From the IMG/VR virus record IMGVR_UViG_3300037156_000417, positions 1 to 24,392 of that record: 24,392 nt of DNA. One strand, given 5' to 3'. The stretch's first letter is position 1. Each line of letters starts with the position of its first letter. Made by a program: the position numbers and the translations under genes. This DNA is from a virus. Below are positions 15,606 to 23,162 of the stretch, piece by piece. The notes under the pieces were generated by a model, which did no database searches, was not told where the DNA came from, and was given only the letters and a program-made list of their open reading frames with translations.

Positions 15606-16033
15606 CAGATCCGCCGCTTCCGGGTCGCATAGAACTCAAGTTTCTGCTTCACGCTAGAATCGCCCTTCCAAGTGCCAGCGCTGGTCAGTTTGAATACCAC
15701 GCCGTCGAACTGATAGGTCGAAACAGAGCTGTCCGTCTCGGTGATGTACTGATACATCGTACCGGGTTGGGCACCACCCCCATTGTAAAAATCTTGCTCG
15801 AGAGAGGAGATGAAGTCATCCAGCGCAGAAGTTCCTCTCTCAACCTCAAAGCTTCCTTCCCAACCCTTCGGAAGTTCGGCCCCAAGCTGGGTTCCATCAA
15901 GCCGGCTAATCCGAACTGGACTCGTGAGTTGCCGGCTTTCGAAACCGGTGACGTGACTGAGGTCGACTCGTCCGCCGGGACCCATCACTACCAGTTGAGT
16001 GTCACGGCCGATCGAGAATGCTGTCAATGCCAC
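15605..16033 (-). CDS. Tail tube protein
   Basis: A 142-residue protein immediately after the sheath gene, as in all P2-like tail clusters. The sequence is beta-rich, with GRDTQLVVMGPGGRVDL near the start, a middle helix (ALDDFISSLEQDFYN) and a basic ending FYATRKRRI, as seen in many prophage tube proteins. The start is GTG at 16033: AGGAG lies 8 nt before it, and the nearer ATG at 16038 is out of frame and stops after four codons. Many copies polymerise into the inner tube through which DNA passes. The stop overlaps the chaperone start by one base. Confidence 0.85.
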   Translation of the reverse strand: MALTAFSIGRDTQLVVMGPGGRVDLSHVTGFESRQLTSPVRISRLDGTQLGAELPKGWEGSFEVERGTSALDDFISSLEQDFYNGGGAQPGTMYQYITETDSSVSTYQFDGVVFKLTSAGTWKGDSSVKQKLEFYATRKRRI

Positions 16034-16044
16034 TGCATGATCTC

Positions 16045-17607
16045 CTAGTTAACCTGACCCGTGGGCAATGTCTGTCGAGAGACTTGTACGGTCTGCCCCC
16101 CTTCGACATTGACAATGAACCGCTCATTGATCGCCTGATATTGGATCTGAGAGTCTGACTGGACGTAGCCCAGGCCAGTGCGGGAAAGTGGATTATTGCT
16201 CGTATCGCAGATGACGTTGAATGGCAGCGAGCCGTCGGTGCTGCCGAGCAGACCTTGTCCAAACATGTTATTCAGAAACGACAATTGCGTCGCCCTGATC
16301 TGCTGGAACAGATTACTGTTGATAACTTGTCCCACATATTGGCCCATGCCTGCAGCCAATGTCTCGGCAATGTAATTGGTCAGACGAGTATAGTTATCCC
16401 CATCTATCGCTGCGTTCGACGACGTATTGTTTCCACCGCGGACGCCCCAATACGAGCCGCCGGGCTGAGGATTGCAGATAAGGTCAAGACCAGCACCCAG
16501 AAGTGCGCTCAGGTCGGCCGATGAATACGCTGTGTTCTGACCAGAACCGGGGGTTCCGGTGCGTTGGCTGCCGATGACCCCATATATCTGCTTATTGAGG
16601 CTGGACTGTTCCGGTGACAGATTTGCCAATCGACCGGCCGCGAAGCCTTGCGGCGAAACAAGACGGACAGTATTGTTGACTTGGTCGGACCACCACAGCC
16701 AGTCGCCGAACATTAACTTTGTAGCATAACTGTCTAAACCCGCCGCCGCCATAGTTGCAACGGCGTTCGTGATGGTATCCCCTGCAGGCGTCGTCAGGAT
16801 CATGTATATCCCTTCGTCGAGCCCAAAACTCGCCTGGGTGGTCCAAGTCGAGGAACCATCGCAGTCTGCGAGCAGCCCAAGGCCACAGCCTTGTCCCCTC
16901 AACGCGTACATTCCAGTGCGACCGGACATGTCGGCACCGACCAATTGATTGCCGCCGACCTGTGTCGCTCCATCCGACCCAGCGCTCGATGCGCCCAGGC
17001 TCAGCGAGAACGGTGCAGGGGATGCGGTCGTCCCCCCTGTGCTTGCTATGATCAGGAGGGATGGCCCGCGCTGTGGCCCTAAGCCGGAATTGACCGCTGC
17101 GGCCAGACCCGTCCAAAAAGCCGCGCCGTTACCGATAAGTCCATCGTAAATCTCAGGTTCAAACCCGGACAAGAGGACCGACAGCCTCCAGGTGCTGGGT
17201 TGTGTGCCCGCCCCAAGTGTCAGAGTGATGTTGTTGCCGAGAGAGCCAGTATAGATCGCCGTAAAACTCGCGTTGGTGCCCGGAACCGCAGTGTATGCAG
17301 CAGCGTCGGTGCCGTCTGTTACGCGCACGCAGCGGAAATTCTGAGCGCCTTGTTGGACCGCAGTTGCGACCTGCGTACCCATATCGTACTTCCGGGGCAC
17401 GATCGAGCCAAATTGCTGCGCATAGTCGGCCATCGACGCGACGATCGCCGGTTCATCGACAGGACCCCAGGATGCGGTCCCAACGACACCAAGGATGTTC
17501 GTCGGAACCCCGTTCAAGATCAAATTTTGCGGCGGAACGATCTGTACATATAGATCGGGCACAATCAGCGATGTTGTATTGACGCTGCCTTGCTGAGAGA
17601 TTGGCAC
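16045..17607 (-). CDS. Contractile tail sheath protein
   Basis: A 520-residue sheath subunit, which defines the phage as a myovirus. Family traits are the N-terminal PDLYVQIVPPQN and TNILGVVGTASWGPVDEPAIV (37-57), a following AQQFG and GAQNFRCVRVTDG segment, a large beta insertion domain, and the C-terminal sheath domain with RLTNYIAETLAAGMGQYVGQ and ending in GGQTVQVSRQTLP. Length is a little above the P2 FI protein (396) and usual for longer family members. The start is GTG at 17607, with AAGG about 10 nt upstream inside the last codons of the small gene before it. It assembles around the tail tube and contracts on infection. Confidence 0.93.
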   Translation of the reverse strand: MPISQQGSVNTTSLIVPDLYVQIVPPQNLILNGVPTNILGVVGTASWGPVDEPAIVASMADYAQQFGSIVPRKYDMGTQVATAVQQGAQNFRCVRVTDGTDAAAYTAVPGTNASFTAIYTGSLGNNITLTLGAGTQPSTWRLSVLLSGFEPEIYDGLIGNGAAFWTGLAAAVNSGLGPQRGPSLLIIASTGGTTASPAPFSLSLGASSAGSDGATQVGGNQLVGADMSGRTGMYALRGQGCGLGLLADCDGSSTWTTQASFGLDEGIYMILTTPAGDTITNAVATMAAAGLDSYATKLMFGDWLWWSDQVNNTVRLVSPQGFAAGRLANLSPEQSSLNKQIYGVIGSQRTGTPGSGQNTAYSSADLSALLGAGLDLICNPQPGGSYWGVRGGNNTSSNAAIDGDNYTRLTNYIAETLAAGMGQYVGQVINSNLFQQIRATQLSFLNNMFGQGLLGSTDGSLPFNVICDTSNNPLSRTGLGYVQSDSQIQYQAINERFIVNVEGGQTVQVSRQTLPTGQVN

Positions 17608-17612
17608 GTGGA

Positions 17613-17762
17613 CTAACCTTTCGACGTAGTGGGCAGCGCAAACTTCGTAACGAACTTGTTGTATTCGGTGGAGAGTATATCGCTGACTTTTGAGGCATCA
17701 GCGATAATATCACCTCGAACGAAACTAAGAAAAGGCTTCGTAACCACTAGATGATGTGTCAT
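17613..17762 (-). CDS. Small conserved-looking protein of 49 residues before the sheath gene
   Basis: A short open frame filling the gap between the neck gene and the sheath, with a TTAGGT ribosome binding site about 6 nt before its ATG. It begins MTHHLVVTKPFLSFVRGD and continues with a helix containing ADASKVSDILSTEY and a short end FALPTTSKG. This layout (strand, F-x-x-x-x-x-G-D, helix, V-x-K/R-x-A) matches small unnamed proteins I recall next to sheath genes of prophages. The stop is 5 nt before the sheath GTG, and the sheath ribosome binding site lies in its last codons, so the two are coupled. The frame fits the gap exactly, which supports it being real. Function unknown. Confidence 0.68.
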   Translation of the reverse strand: MTHHLVVTKPFLSFVRGDIIADASKVSDILSTEYNKFVTKFALPTTSKG

Positions 17763-17769
17763 GGAATAC

Positions 17770-18579
17770 CTAACCGTATATAATATTGCCGTTTATATCA
17801 GAAGCACCAAAAAGCATCGATGGTTGCTGTAATATCGTGATGGTTGGGTATTCGACTGTGTAGATCAAATCCCGTCGATACAGCAGAGCATTCTGGGCCT
17901 GATCGTAGCTGGTGGTATTTCGATAGATGACCCGGGCGTTGGCATCATCCGGGAGAACCAGGAAGCTCATTTGATCGATTGCCGCGTCGATTGCGGCGGC
18001 AACGGAATCCCGGATAGGCGGGGTCGGACACCAGCAAATGATTCGAAGATCCTTTTCCTGACGGCGGCTTTCGAACGAAGTCGCATTGTCACAGACAACT
18101 CTGACCTTGATCGAACCAGCACCTGGTAGGGCTATAGTAAATCCCTGAGCCGTCGCCGGACGATCAGCCTGGATCAGTTGATTCAAGTTTGAAGCGACAA
18201 GACCTGGGGTATCGCCCTCCTGAATTCGATAAGCATAAGCTGCCCCATCGATTAGCACGCCGACGACATCTCCCACAGCGGGGCTACCTGATATGATGAC
18301 AGTTTGTTCTGACGTACTGGCCGTTACGCCCGGCTGCGCCGACGTGGTCTGCCACTCGGGCAGATATCGGGTTGTCGTCCGCCCCGAATCGTTGTCCGTC
18401 ACGATCGTGACGTTGACCGCGCCGGCGCTGAGATCCGTGTTCAAAGTCGCTGAATTTGGCCAACCGCGATAGACACGACAAAGTGCGCCGATGATGCTGG
18501 CGTGAGAAGAGCCGGCTGGATATAAGATCGAAGTGATAGTGTTTGCGACTGCCTGTTCAACGTCTGAGATGTCTGCCAT
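17770..18579 (-). CDS. Neck or tail-completion protein of unknown family
   Basis: A 269-residue protein starting MADISDVEQAVAN. The ATG at 18579 overlaps the TGA of the preceding gene by one base (TGATG); I prefer it over a TTG one codon earlier. Features are an N-terminal helix, ASIIGALCRVYRGWP (28-42), a beta domain, and a C-terminal half with SFESRRQEKDLRIICWCPTP, YRNTTSYDQAQNALLYRRDLIYTVEY and ITILQQ. The middle strand SPAVGDVVGVLIDGAAYAYRI recalls a domain found in neck proteins. Between head-completion genes and the sheath this is the usual place of a tail terminator or connector protein. It resembles unnamed prophage proteins, and I infer a tail-completion role from position only. Confidence 0.6.
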   Translation of the reverse strand: MADISDVEQAVANTITSILYPAGSSHASIIGALCRVYRGWPNSATLNTDLSAGAVNVTIVTDNDSGRTTTRYLPEWQTTSAQPGVTASTSEQTVIISGSPAVGDVVGVLIDGAAYAYRIQEGDTPGLVASNLNQLIQADRPATAQGFTIALPGAGSIKVRVVCDNATSFESRRQEKDLRIICWCPTPPIRDSVAAAIDAAIDQMSFLVLPDDANARVIYRNTTSYDQAQNALLYRRDLIYTVEYPTITILQQPSMLFGASDINGNIIYG

Positions 18580-19223
18580 CAAGTGGTTGCCATTTTCGCG
18601 CTAATTCGCCATCCCAAATATGTCAGCTCGGATCCAGCGATGGCCGCCGTTCGATTCAGATCGTCAGTGATCAGATCGCCCGGAGATAGTATAATGTGAG
18701 CAATGGCGGGAAGGAGGACGTTCCAATAAGGAATCGCCTGATCCGTCGGCAAATCGGTCGCTGAGGCGCTCGATCTATTTTCACCCAATACACTTGCAGG
18801 CCACCCCTCCATCAGTGGAGCCGAATTGCCTGATGTGTAGCCGCCATATGCATTGCTAGCGGTAATCGTTTGCATGTTGGGCCGGACGATGGAAATGATA
18901 CGGTTAGCCTTGACACACAAGACGGGCAGGAGGGGTTCTTGTGAGGCGACGAAGAAGTTTTCTGTCTCTAGAACTAGGTAATCGCCTGCGCGCGTGTAAC
19001 TGGCATCAAAAATTCCGCGCCAGAGTGGTTCGCCATATACATTTGTTCGTGTGTCATTGCCCTTCGTAGAAACAAATGCCGCTGGCAATCTGAGAAATCG
19101 GTTCTGTTTGTCCAATGGGTTGAATGGTCCCACAGGACGGTACGCATCCGCCGACTGTCCGACGTGACGGGCGGACAGCCCTAAGCCTAAATACAGGCGA
19201 TCCTGCAGCTTCCGGCCATTCAT
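18579..19223 (-). CDS. Unnamed head-tail junction protein
   Basis: A 214-residue protein, start MNGRKLQDRLYLGLGLSARHVG. The R-L-Y-x-G-L-G pattern, RLPAAFVST, GEPLWRGIFDASYTRAGDYLV, FFVASQEPLLPVLCV and IVRPN are recurrent in prophages of Alphaproteobacteria that lack a named function. The gene sits in the capsid-to-sheath interval, 3 nt from the upstream stop, and its TGA overlaps the next start. No enzymatic motif or membrane segment is visible. A structural role in the neck is inferred from position. Confidence 0.6.
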   Translation of the reverse strand: MNGRKLQDRLYLGLGLSARHVGQSADAYRPVGPFNPLDKQNRFLRLPAAFVSTKGNDTRTNVYGEPLWRGIFDASYTRAGDYLVLETENFFVASQEPLLPVLCVKANRIISIVRPNMQTITASNAYGGYTSGNSAPLMEGWPASVLGENRSSASATDLPTDQAIPYWNVLLPAIAHIILSPGDLITDDLNRTAAIAGSELTYLGWRISAKMATT

Positions 19224-19226
19224 TGC

Positions 19227-19607
19227 TCAAACGATCAACGACGCAGTGCCGCTGGAGAGGGCAGGACCCGTTGCAACGCCGAGGAAACCGCATAGCCGCC
19301 GTCTCCATCCGTCGAAAAGTTGGATTCTATCGGATAGTTCGCTTTTGTTTCTTGTCCACATGGATGCTTGATCCGTATCCAGATTGTCTGATGCCGCCGG
19401 AACTGCCAACTCAAGCGTGGTCAGGTTACCCAAATACCGGCGAGCAATCGCGATCTCCGAGTCCGAGAGGTTCGTGAGGCGAAATTCAAGGACGCCGTAG
19501 ACCTGAAAGTAGCGCCATGATTGCATGCCGGTGGGGGCGGCTCCATAGGCTGGATACCCGCAAAAGCGCCGGATATCTACCTTTTCGGCGTCTGTTAGAG
19601 GGGTCAA
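19227..19607 (-). CDS. Small head-tail connector-like protein
   Basis: A 126-residue protein with MTPLTDAEKVDIRRFCGYPAYG at its start, then a helical region, a NLDTDQASMW segment (about 74-83) and RIQLFDGWRRRLCGFLGV (about 93-110). Proteins of this style with a mostly helical, gp6-like head-tail connector shape are frequent after capsid genes in prophages. The start is a TTG at 19607 overlapping the TGA of the preceding gene; no ATG is available at this N-terminus. It is probably part of the connector ring under the portal. Confidence 0.62.
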   Translation of the reverse strand: MTPLTDAEKVDIRRFCGYPAYGAAPTGMQSWRYFQVYGVLEFRLTNLSDSEIAIARRYLGNLTTLELAVPAASDNLDTDQASMWTRNKSELSDRIQLFDGWRRRLCGFLGVATGPALSSGTASLIV

Positions 19608-19912
19608 GCGAACGATCCGTCGCCGCGGCTGAACAGGATTGTACCCGATCCAGAAGGTGAAATCGCGGCTGCGTAGGAGATCAGGCTGTTAATCGATAGG
19701 ATCAATTTGCTGCTGGGCAATATCGGCATGTCCGCAGTTGATGCTGCAACAGTCGGATCCGAACCGAATCTGATATACGCCAGGGCGGTCGTGGTATTGG
19801 TGACTACAATTGAATCACCACCGCCTGACAGAGGCGCATTCGCGGAAACGCTGCCCACCGACACGCTGATCGTACCGGTGGGGCGGAATGGACTTACGGA
19901 ACCTAACGGCAT
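19604..19912 (-). CDS. Small beta-sandwich head protein of unknown function
   Basis: A 102-residue protein, first after the major capsid gene. It looks all-beta: VTNTTTALAYIRFGSDPTVA, ADMPILPSSKLIL and ISPSGSGTILFSRGDGSFA. A product of this size directly after the capsid gene may be a head decoration or stabilising protein. The ATG at 19912 lies 24 nt after the capsid stop, and the ribosome binding site is weak (AGAAGAG about 11 nt upstream). Role inferred from position and size. Confidence 0.55.
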   Translation of the reverse strand: MPLGSVSPFRPTGTISVSVGSVSANAPLSGGGDSIVVTNTTTALAYIRFGSDPTVAASTADMPILPSSKLILSINSLISYAAAISPSGSGTILFSRGDGSFA

Positions 19913-19936
19913 GACGATTGTGCTCTTCTAACGGAC

Positions 19937-21259
19937 TTAACCGATGTGTTCCACGATCACGGCGCGCTTGTAGGCGGCGTTGGTCGCGGTAGGAACGGTT
20001 GTCGGGTTCGTCGTCGTGTCGGATGGTGCACAGAAGCCGCCGATCCAGTACCAGGATTGTGCGATAATCTGCTGCAGTCGGTCGATTGCTTCCCGGGTCA
20101 CCATTGCAATTCCATCAACCATCGTAACGATAGAATCTGCCGGCGCTACGTCCGTAGCAGCTATTCCCGCGAAGTCGCCTTCGATCAGCGCACCTTGGCC
20201 GCAGATCATCGGCCGCCGGATCATTAGGCCAGCCAGAGTCGGATGCGGTTGGACGAATGCCTCGGTCGTCGGAACGAACCGAAGGCCAAGGAAGTCATTC
20301 GTCATACCCTTCTTGAAGACCTGGTTCGCGGAAGTGGCACCTTGGAAGAGTTGCTTGAAATCCGGGTCGGCGAAAAGTTGGCGAGACGAAATCGGATCGA
20401 GATGGCAATTGTAGGCTCCCTCGATTTCAGGAACAGCATTCAGACGTAGTTTGGCAACCGCATCGAGAAGGTTGGACATCGTCAACGTATCCGAGGCCGT
20501 GATCAAGGAGCTGTTCCCGCGCTGTGATGGCCGCACAATCGTCGAACCGCTCGCTGCGGTAGCCGTACTACCGGCTGTTCCGTCCGATACAGAGACGTTG
20601 CCGGAGAGCGTTAGCACGCCGGATACACCGTTCGGTGCTGTGGATACGTTCGTTGTGTCGACCGCGGCACCGACAAGTGTATACACGTTGGCGCCGATCG
20701 TGACGGTCATCGGCGTGCTGCTGCTGACAGCCTGCTGAACACCATTGACGAACACGGTCTGGAAGCCTCGCAGGTCATCAACAGAGACCGTTGGCCCGGC
20801 ACTCGCAAGCGTAGTTCGGACACGAGTATTGCCACCCAGATAGGCGCCGAACAGTGAGTTTCGGCTTAATTCGTCCAGACTGCGGGCAGCTTGCTCGCCG
20901 TTCACATAGGCGTTGTGCAGGAACTGGGACGCAATGCCGACCCGCTCGGTCACGACGTTAAGATCGGTCGTCGCTGCATAGAGATTGATGGTGACAGTGT
21001 ATTGCTCAACACCCCATCCGGTCGGCGTTAGCCCATTGTCGAAGTTGGTATTCATTGCCGGCGCCAACGGCGTCGTCACGGACGGCTTCAGGCCGGCACG
21101 GGTTTTGGTCAGCGTTTCACCAATACCAACCGCAACTTTGACACGGTCGGCGCAAGCCCGATAGCCCAGACGCGACCGCAATGCCTGCGAGAATTCACGT
21201 TCGAGAAAGCCCTGCTGAATGATCGGCTGCAGCGAAACAGGGAAATTTTGAATACCCAT
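19937..21259 (-). CDS. Major capsid protein
   Basis: A 440-residue protein with traits of HK97-fold coat proteins: N-terminal arm and helix (QQGFLEREFSQALRSRLGYRACADRV, in parts), a central stretch ending in SQFLHNAYVNGEQAARSLDELSRNSLFGAYLGG (spine helix region, about 111-143), and a C-terminal domain with CHLDPISSRQLFAD, FLGLRFVPTTEAFVQP and REAIDRLQQIIAQSWYW. Residues about 166-248 form a Thr/Ser/Val-rich beta insertion. I prefer the ATG at 21259 (AGGA 6-7 nt upstream) over a TTG one codon before it. No separate maturation protease gene is visible. Fold confident; subfamily not. Confidence 0.87.
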   Translation of the reverse strand: MGIQNFPVSLQPIIQQGFLEREFSQALRSRLGYRACADRVKVAVGIGETLTKTRAGLKPSVTTPLAPAMNTNFDNGLTPTGWGVEQYTVTINLYAATTDLNVVTERVGIASQFLHNAYVNGEQAARSLDELSRNSLFGAYLGGNTRVRTTLASAGPTVSVDDLRGFQTVFVNGVQQAVSSSTPMTVTIGANVYTLVGAAVDTTNVSTAPNGVSGVLTLSGNVSVSDGTAGSTATAASGSTIVRPSQRGNSSLITASDTLTMSNLLDAVAKLRLNAVPEIEGAYNCHLDPISSRQLFADPDFKQLFQGATSANQVFKKGMTNDFLGLRFVPTTEAFVQPHPTLAGLMIRRPMICGQGALIEGDFAGIAATDVAPADSIVTMVDGIAMVTREAIDRLQQIIAQSWYWIGGFCAPSDTTTNPTTVPTATNAAYKRAVIVEHIG

Positions 21260-21285
21260 CAATGGTCCTATCTAAAATCTGCGGG

Positions 21286-21302
21286 CGTCATCTTGTGTGA
21301 CG
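21286..21302. promoter_or_regulatory. Small hairpin in scaffold/capsid gap
   Basis: A 5-bp inverted repeat (CGTCA/TGACG) with a 7-nt loop in the 48-nt gap between scaffold-like and capsid genes. No T-run follows it on either strand, so it is not a terminator by eye. It might help raise capsid mRNA stability; this is speculative. Confidence 0.2.
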
Positions 21303-21307
21303 AACGA

Positions 21308-21718
21308 TCAGAATTGGAATTTCGTCACCGCGGTCCGAGCCGTGGCGTATTCTTCATCGGTCATCTCCAACGCGGTTTTCTGCCGAACCGGCTGAGATGC
21401 TGGGGCAACAGCAGCACTTGACGAAGATGCCACCCCAAACAACCAAGGTTTCGTCCGCCGGAGATCATCCATCAGCTTACGACCGCCGATTACCTTGTCG
21501 TCATTGCCTAGCCGAACAGCGGAGATGTCGATTAGTCTCAAGCCGTCCAAATCCACCATTCCGGCCCGGACAGCTTCCGTCCTCAAGTTCGCCACGACGA
21601 GACGGGATTGAAATTCGCTGCGTAATTTAACGATCTCTTCAGATTCCTTATCCGGCAGTTGGTCCGGATCGCCTTCCTGTTCGGAGGCAAGTGGCACTTC
21701 GGGCAAATCATCGTCCAT
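21308..21718 (-). CDS. Scaffold-like protein between portal and capsid
   Basis: A 136-residue acidic protein. The start at 21718 is chosen because it follows the portal TGA after one base (TGAAATG), with GGGA upstream; two earlier start codons have no ribosome binding site. N-terminus is rich in Asp/Glu (MDDDLPEVPLASEQEGDPD), followed by a helix (EEIVKLRSEFQSRLV), an AVRAGMVDLDGLRLID segment (about 49-64), a KPWLFG motif and a helical C-terminus (DEEYATARTAVTKF). The charged N-terminus and helical end resemble small scaffolding proteins found before the capsid gene in prophages. Direct proof of scaffold function is lacking. Confidence 0.6.
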   Translation of the reverse strand: MDDDLPEVPLASEQEGDPDQLPDKESEEIVKLRSEFQSRLVVANLRTEAVRAGMVDLDGLRLIDISAVRLGNDDKVIGGRKLMDDLRRTKPWLFGVASSSSAAVAPASQPVRQKTALEMTDEEYATARTAVTKFQF

Positions 21719-21719
21719 T

Positions 21720-23132
21720 TCAATCCCGTGGAATATCATCAAGAGTTGTTGAAATCAGTCCGTCCTCGACATATTCTATGTCGTAACAAGCCGCGATTGC
21801 CTTCAAGGCAATCTCCCGGCTGATGCATCCGGCTGCAACCAATGACGTTAGTGACTGAACGTCCTTTTGGCGGTCATCCGCTGTCGTGGGATACCATCTG
21901 GGCCATTTGAGGCTCAGTGATGCACTGGGGTCTAAAGGTTCAATCGCTTCGCCCAGAACGACAAGACTGTACATTTGTGACGCACGGACAATAAGTCGGG
22001 CAAGTTGCAAGAGGCCTGATTCGCCGTAACTGGTGCGCAGATTGTCAGTGAGCCAGATCAGTCCCTGGTTCAACAACTCCAGCGCTCGGCCGGATTGCGC
22101 GGCGGTAATTCGCTCAGGACTTGCCCGATTCCCGTGGATGCTTTCAAGCGCGAGCTCACGCAGAGTACGAACATATTCAATTACCGCGGCAGAGGCAGTG
22201 CCGCCGATTTCCAGGAGGCGAGCATCGCCCTTTTCCGAAACGATAAGGGCATTGCCAGCACCTTTGATCAACTCTCCGTCGGGAAGGGCAGGGTCTTTCA
22301 ACAACAAAGTCGGGTCACTACTGTATTTTAGCCCGCGACCAACTTGACTAAGCTGATAGTCGATTTCGACTTGGGTATGCATCGCCGCTGCGAAAGTGCA
22401 TGCGCCATCGGCATTGTTGCCGGTCGTGGGCGAACCGGGTAAATTTCTGATCCATACGATCGGCACGACACCAAGTTTATGCGAGACAGAGCGCGATTCA
22501 TCAATGATTGTGGGAAATGATTTTCCGACAGGTATTGGCTCAAACCAGGTCTCGCTTTCGTTGTCCCAGCACCGTGCGAACCAATACTGCCCATCTGGGT
22601 CATCGATCTTATAGCCGTTCCGCAAGAGGTCCGCGCCAGAGACTTTATACCGCTCATCGACCCGGGCAAGTGTATCGGGAGCTGATGGGTCCCAATTGGG
22701 TGTAAGGTACATGGTATCCAGAACATCGACGAAGATTCGGCCCTTTAGTAAGCGCAAGAGCAGCGCGACAGATCCCGTAGCGCCTCTCATAGCTGCCTGG
22801 GTCATCGTCAGGTTCAGGCGGGTTTCTTTGACGATATTGGCGAAAGCCGTGCGTACTGTTCGATCAGCGCTATCGATAGTTGGGAAATGGCCCTCGCTGA
22901 ACAACAGCGAGACACTATCTTCCACGACGATGCGACACAGTGGATATCTGACGCTCGGGCGACGTTGACGTAACGGAATGTATTCTCCGGCTTCGCTTCT
23001 CTCCTCATGAAAATGATACGGAAGAACGTCATAGAGCGTCCCGTCAAGAACGTGATCCAGGATCGTTAGCTCACGGACACGCTTGGGGTAATCACTGTCA
23101 TATGGGACCAAATCGCAGAGTGTATCAAACAT
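21720..23132 (-). CDS. Portal protein
   Basis: A 470-residue portal of the SPP1 gp6-like type, forming the dodecameric DNA gate at one vertex. Support includes its place directly after the large terminase and these segments: an N-terminal helix with FHEERSEAGEYIPLRQRRPSVRYPLCRIVVEDSVSLLF (in parts), a wing beta domain (RIFVDVLDTMYLTPNWDP), KLGVVPIVWIRN (about 218-229), a stem helix region MHTQVEIDYQLSQVGRGLKYSSDPTLLL, and a crown with SGRALELLNQGLIWLTDNLRTSYG (about 352-375). Length is typical. The ATG has GGA about 7 nt upstream, 30 nt after the terminase stop. No truncation is visible. Confidence 0.9.
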   Translation of the reverse strand: MFDTLCDLVPYDSDYPKRVRELTILDHVLDGTLYDVLPYHFHEERSEAGEYIPLRQRRPSVRYPLCRIVVEDSVSLLFSEGHFPTIDSADRTVRTAFANIVKETRLNLTMTQAAMRGATGSVALLLRLLKGRIFVDVLDTMYLTPNWDPSAPDTLARVDERYKVSGADLLRNGYKIDDPDGQYWFARCWDNESETWFEPIPVGKSFPTIIDESRSVSHKLGVVPIVWIRNLPGSPTTGNNADGACTFAAAMHTQVEIDYQLSQVGRGLKYSSDPTLLLKDPALPDGELIKGAGNALIVSEKGDARLLEIGGTASAAVIEYVRTLRELALESIHGNRASPERITAAQSGRALELLNQGLIWLTDNLRTSYGESGLLQLARLIVRASQMYSLVVLGEAIEPLDPSASLSLKWPRWYPTTADDRQKDVQSLTSLVAAGCISREIALKAIAACYDIEYVEDGLISTTLDDIPRD

Positions 23133-23162
23133 GCGGTTCCAAACTTTAACTTCGGCGGTTGG

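Noticed and set aside
16592-17116. A 174-codon alternative frame inside the sheath gene
   Set aside because: It is a shadow of the sheath insertion domain, rich in Arg/Trp/His and without a start signal.
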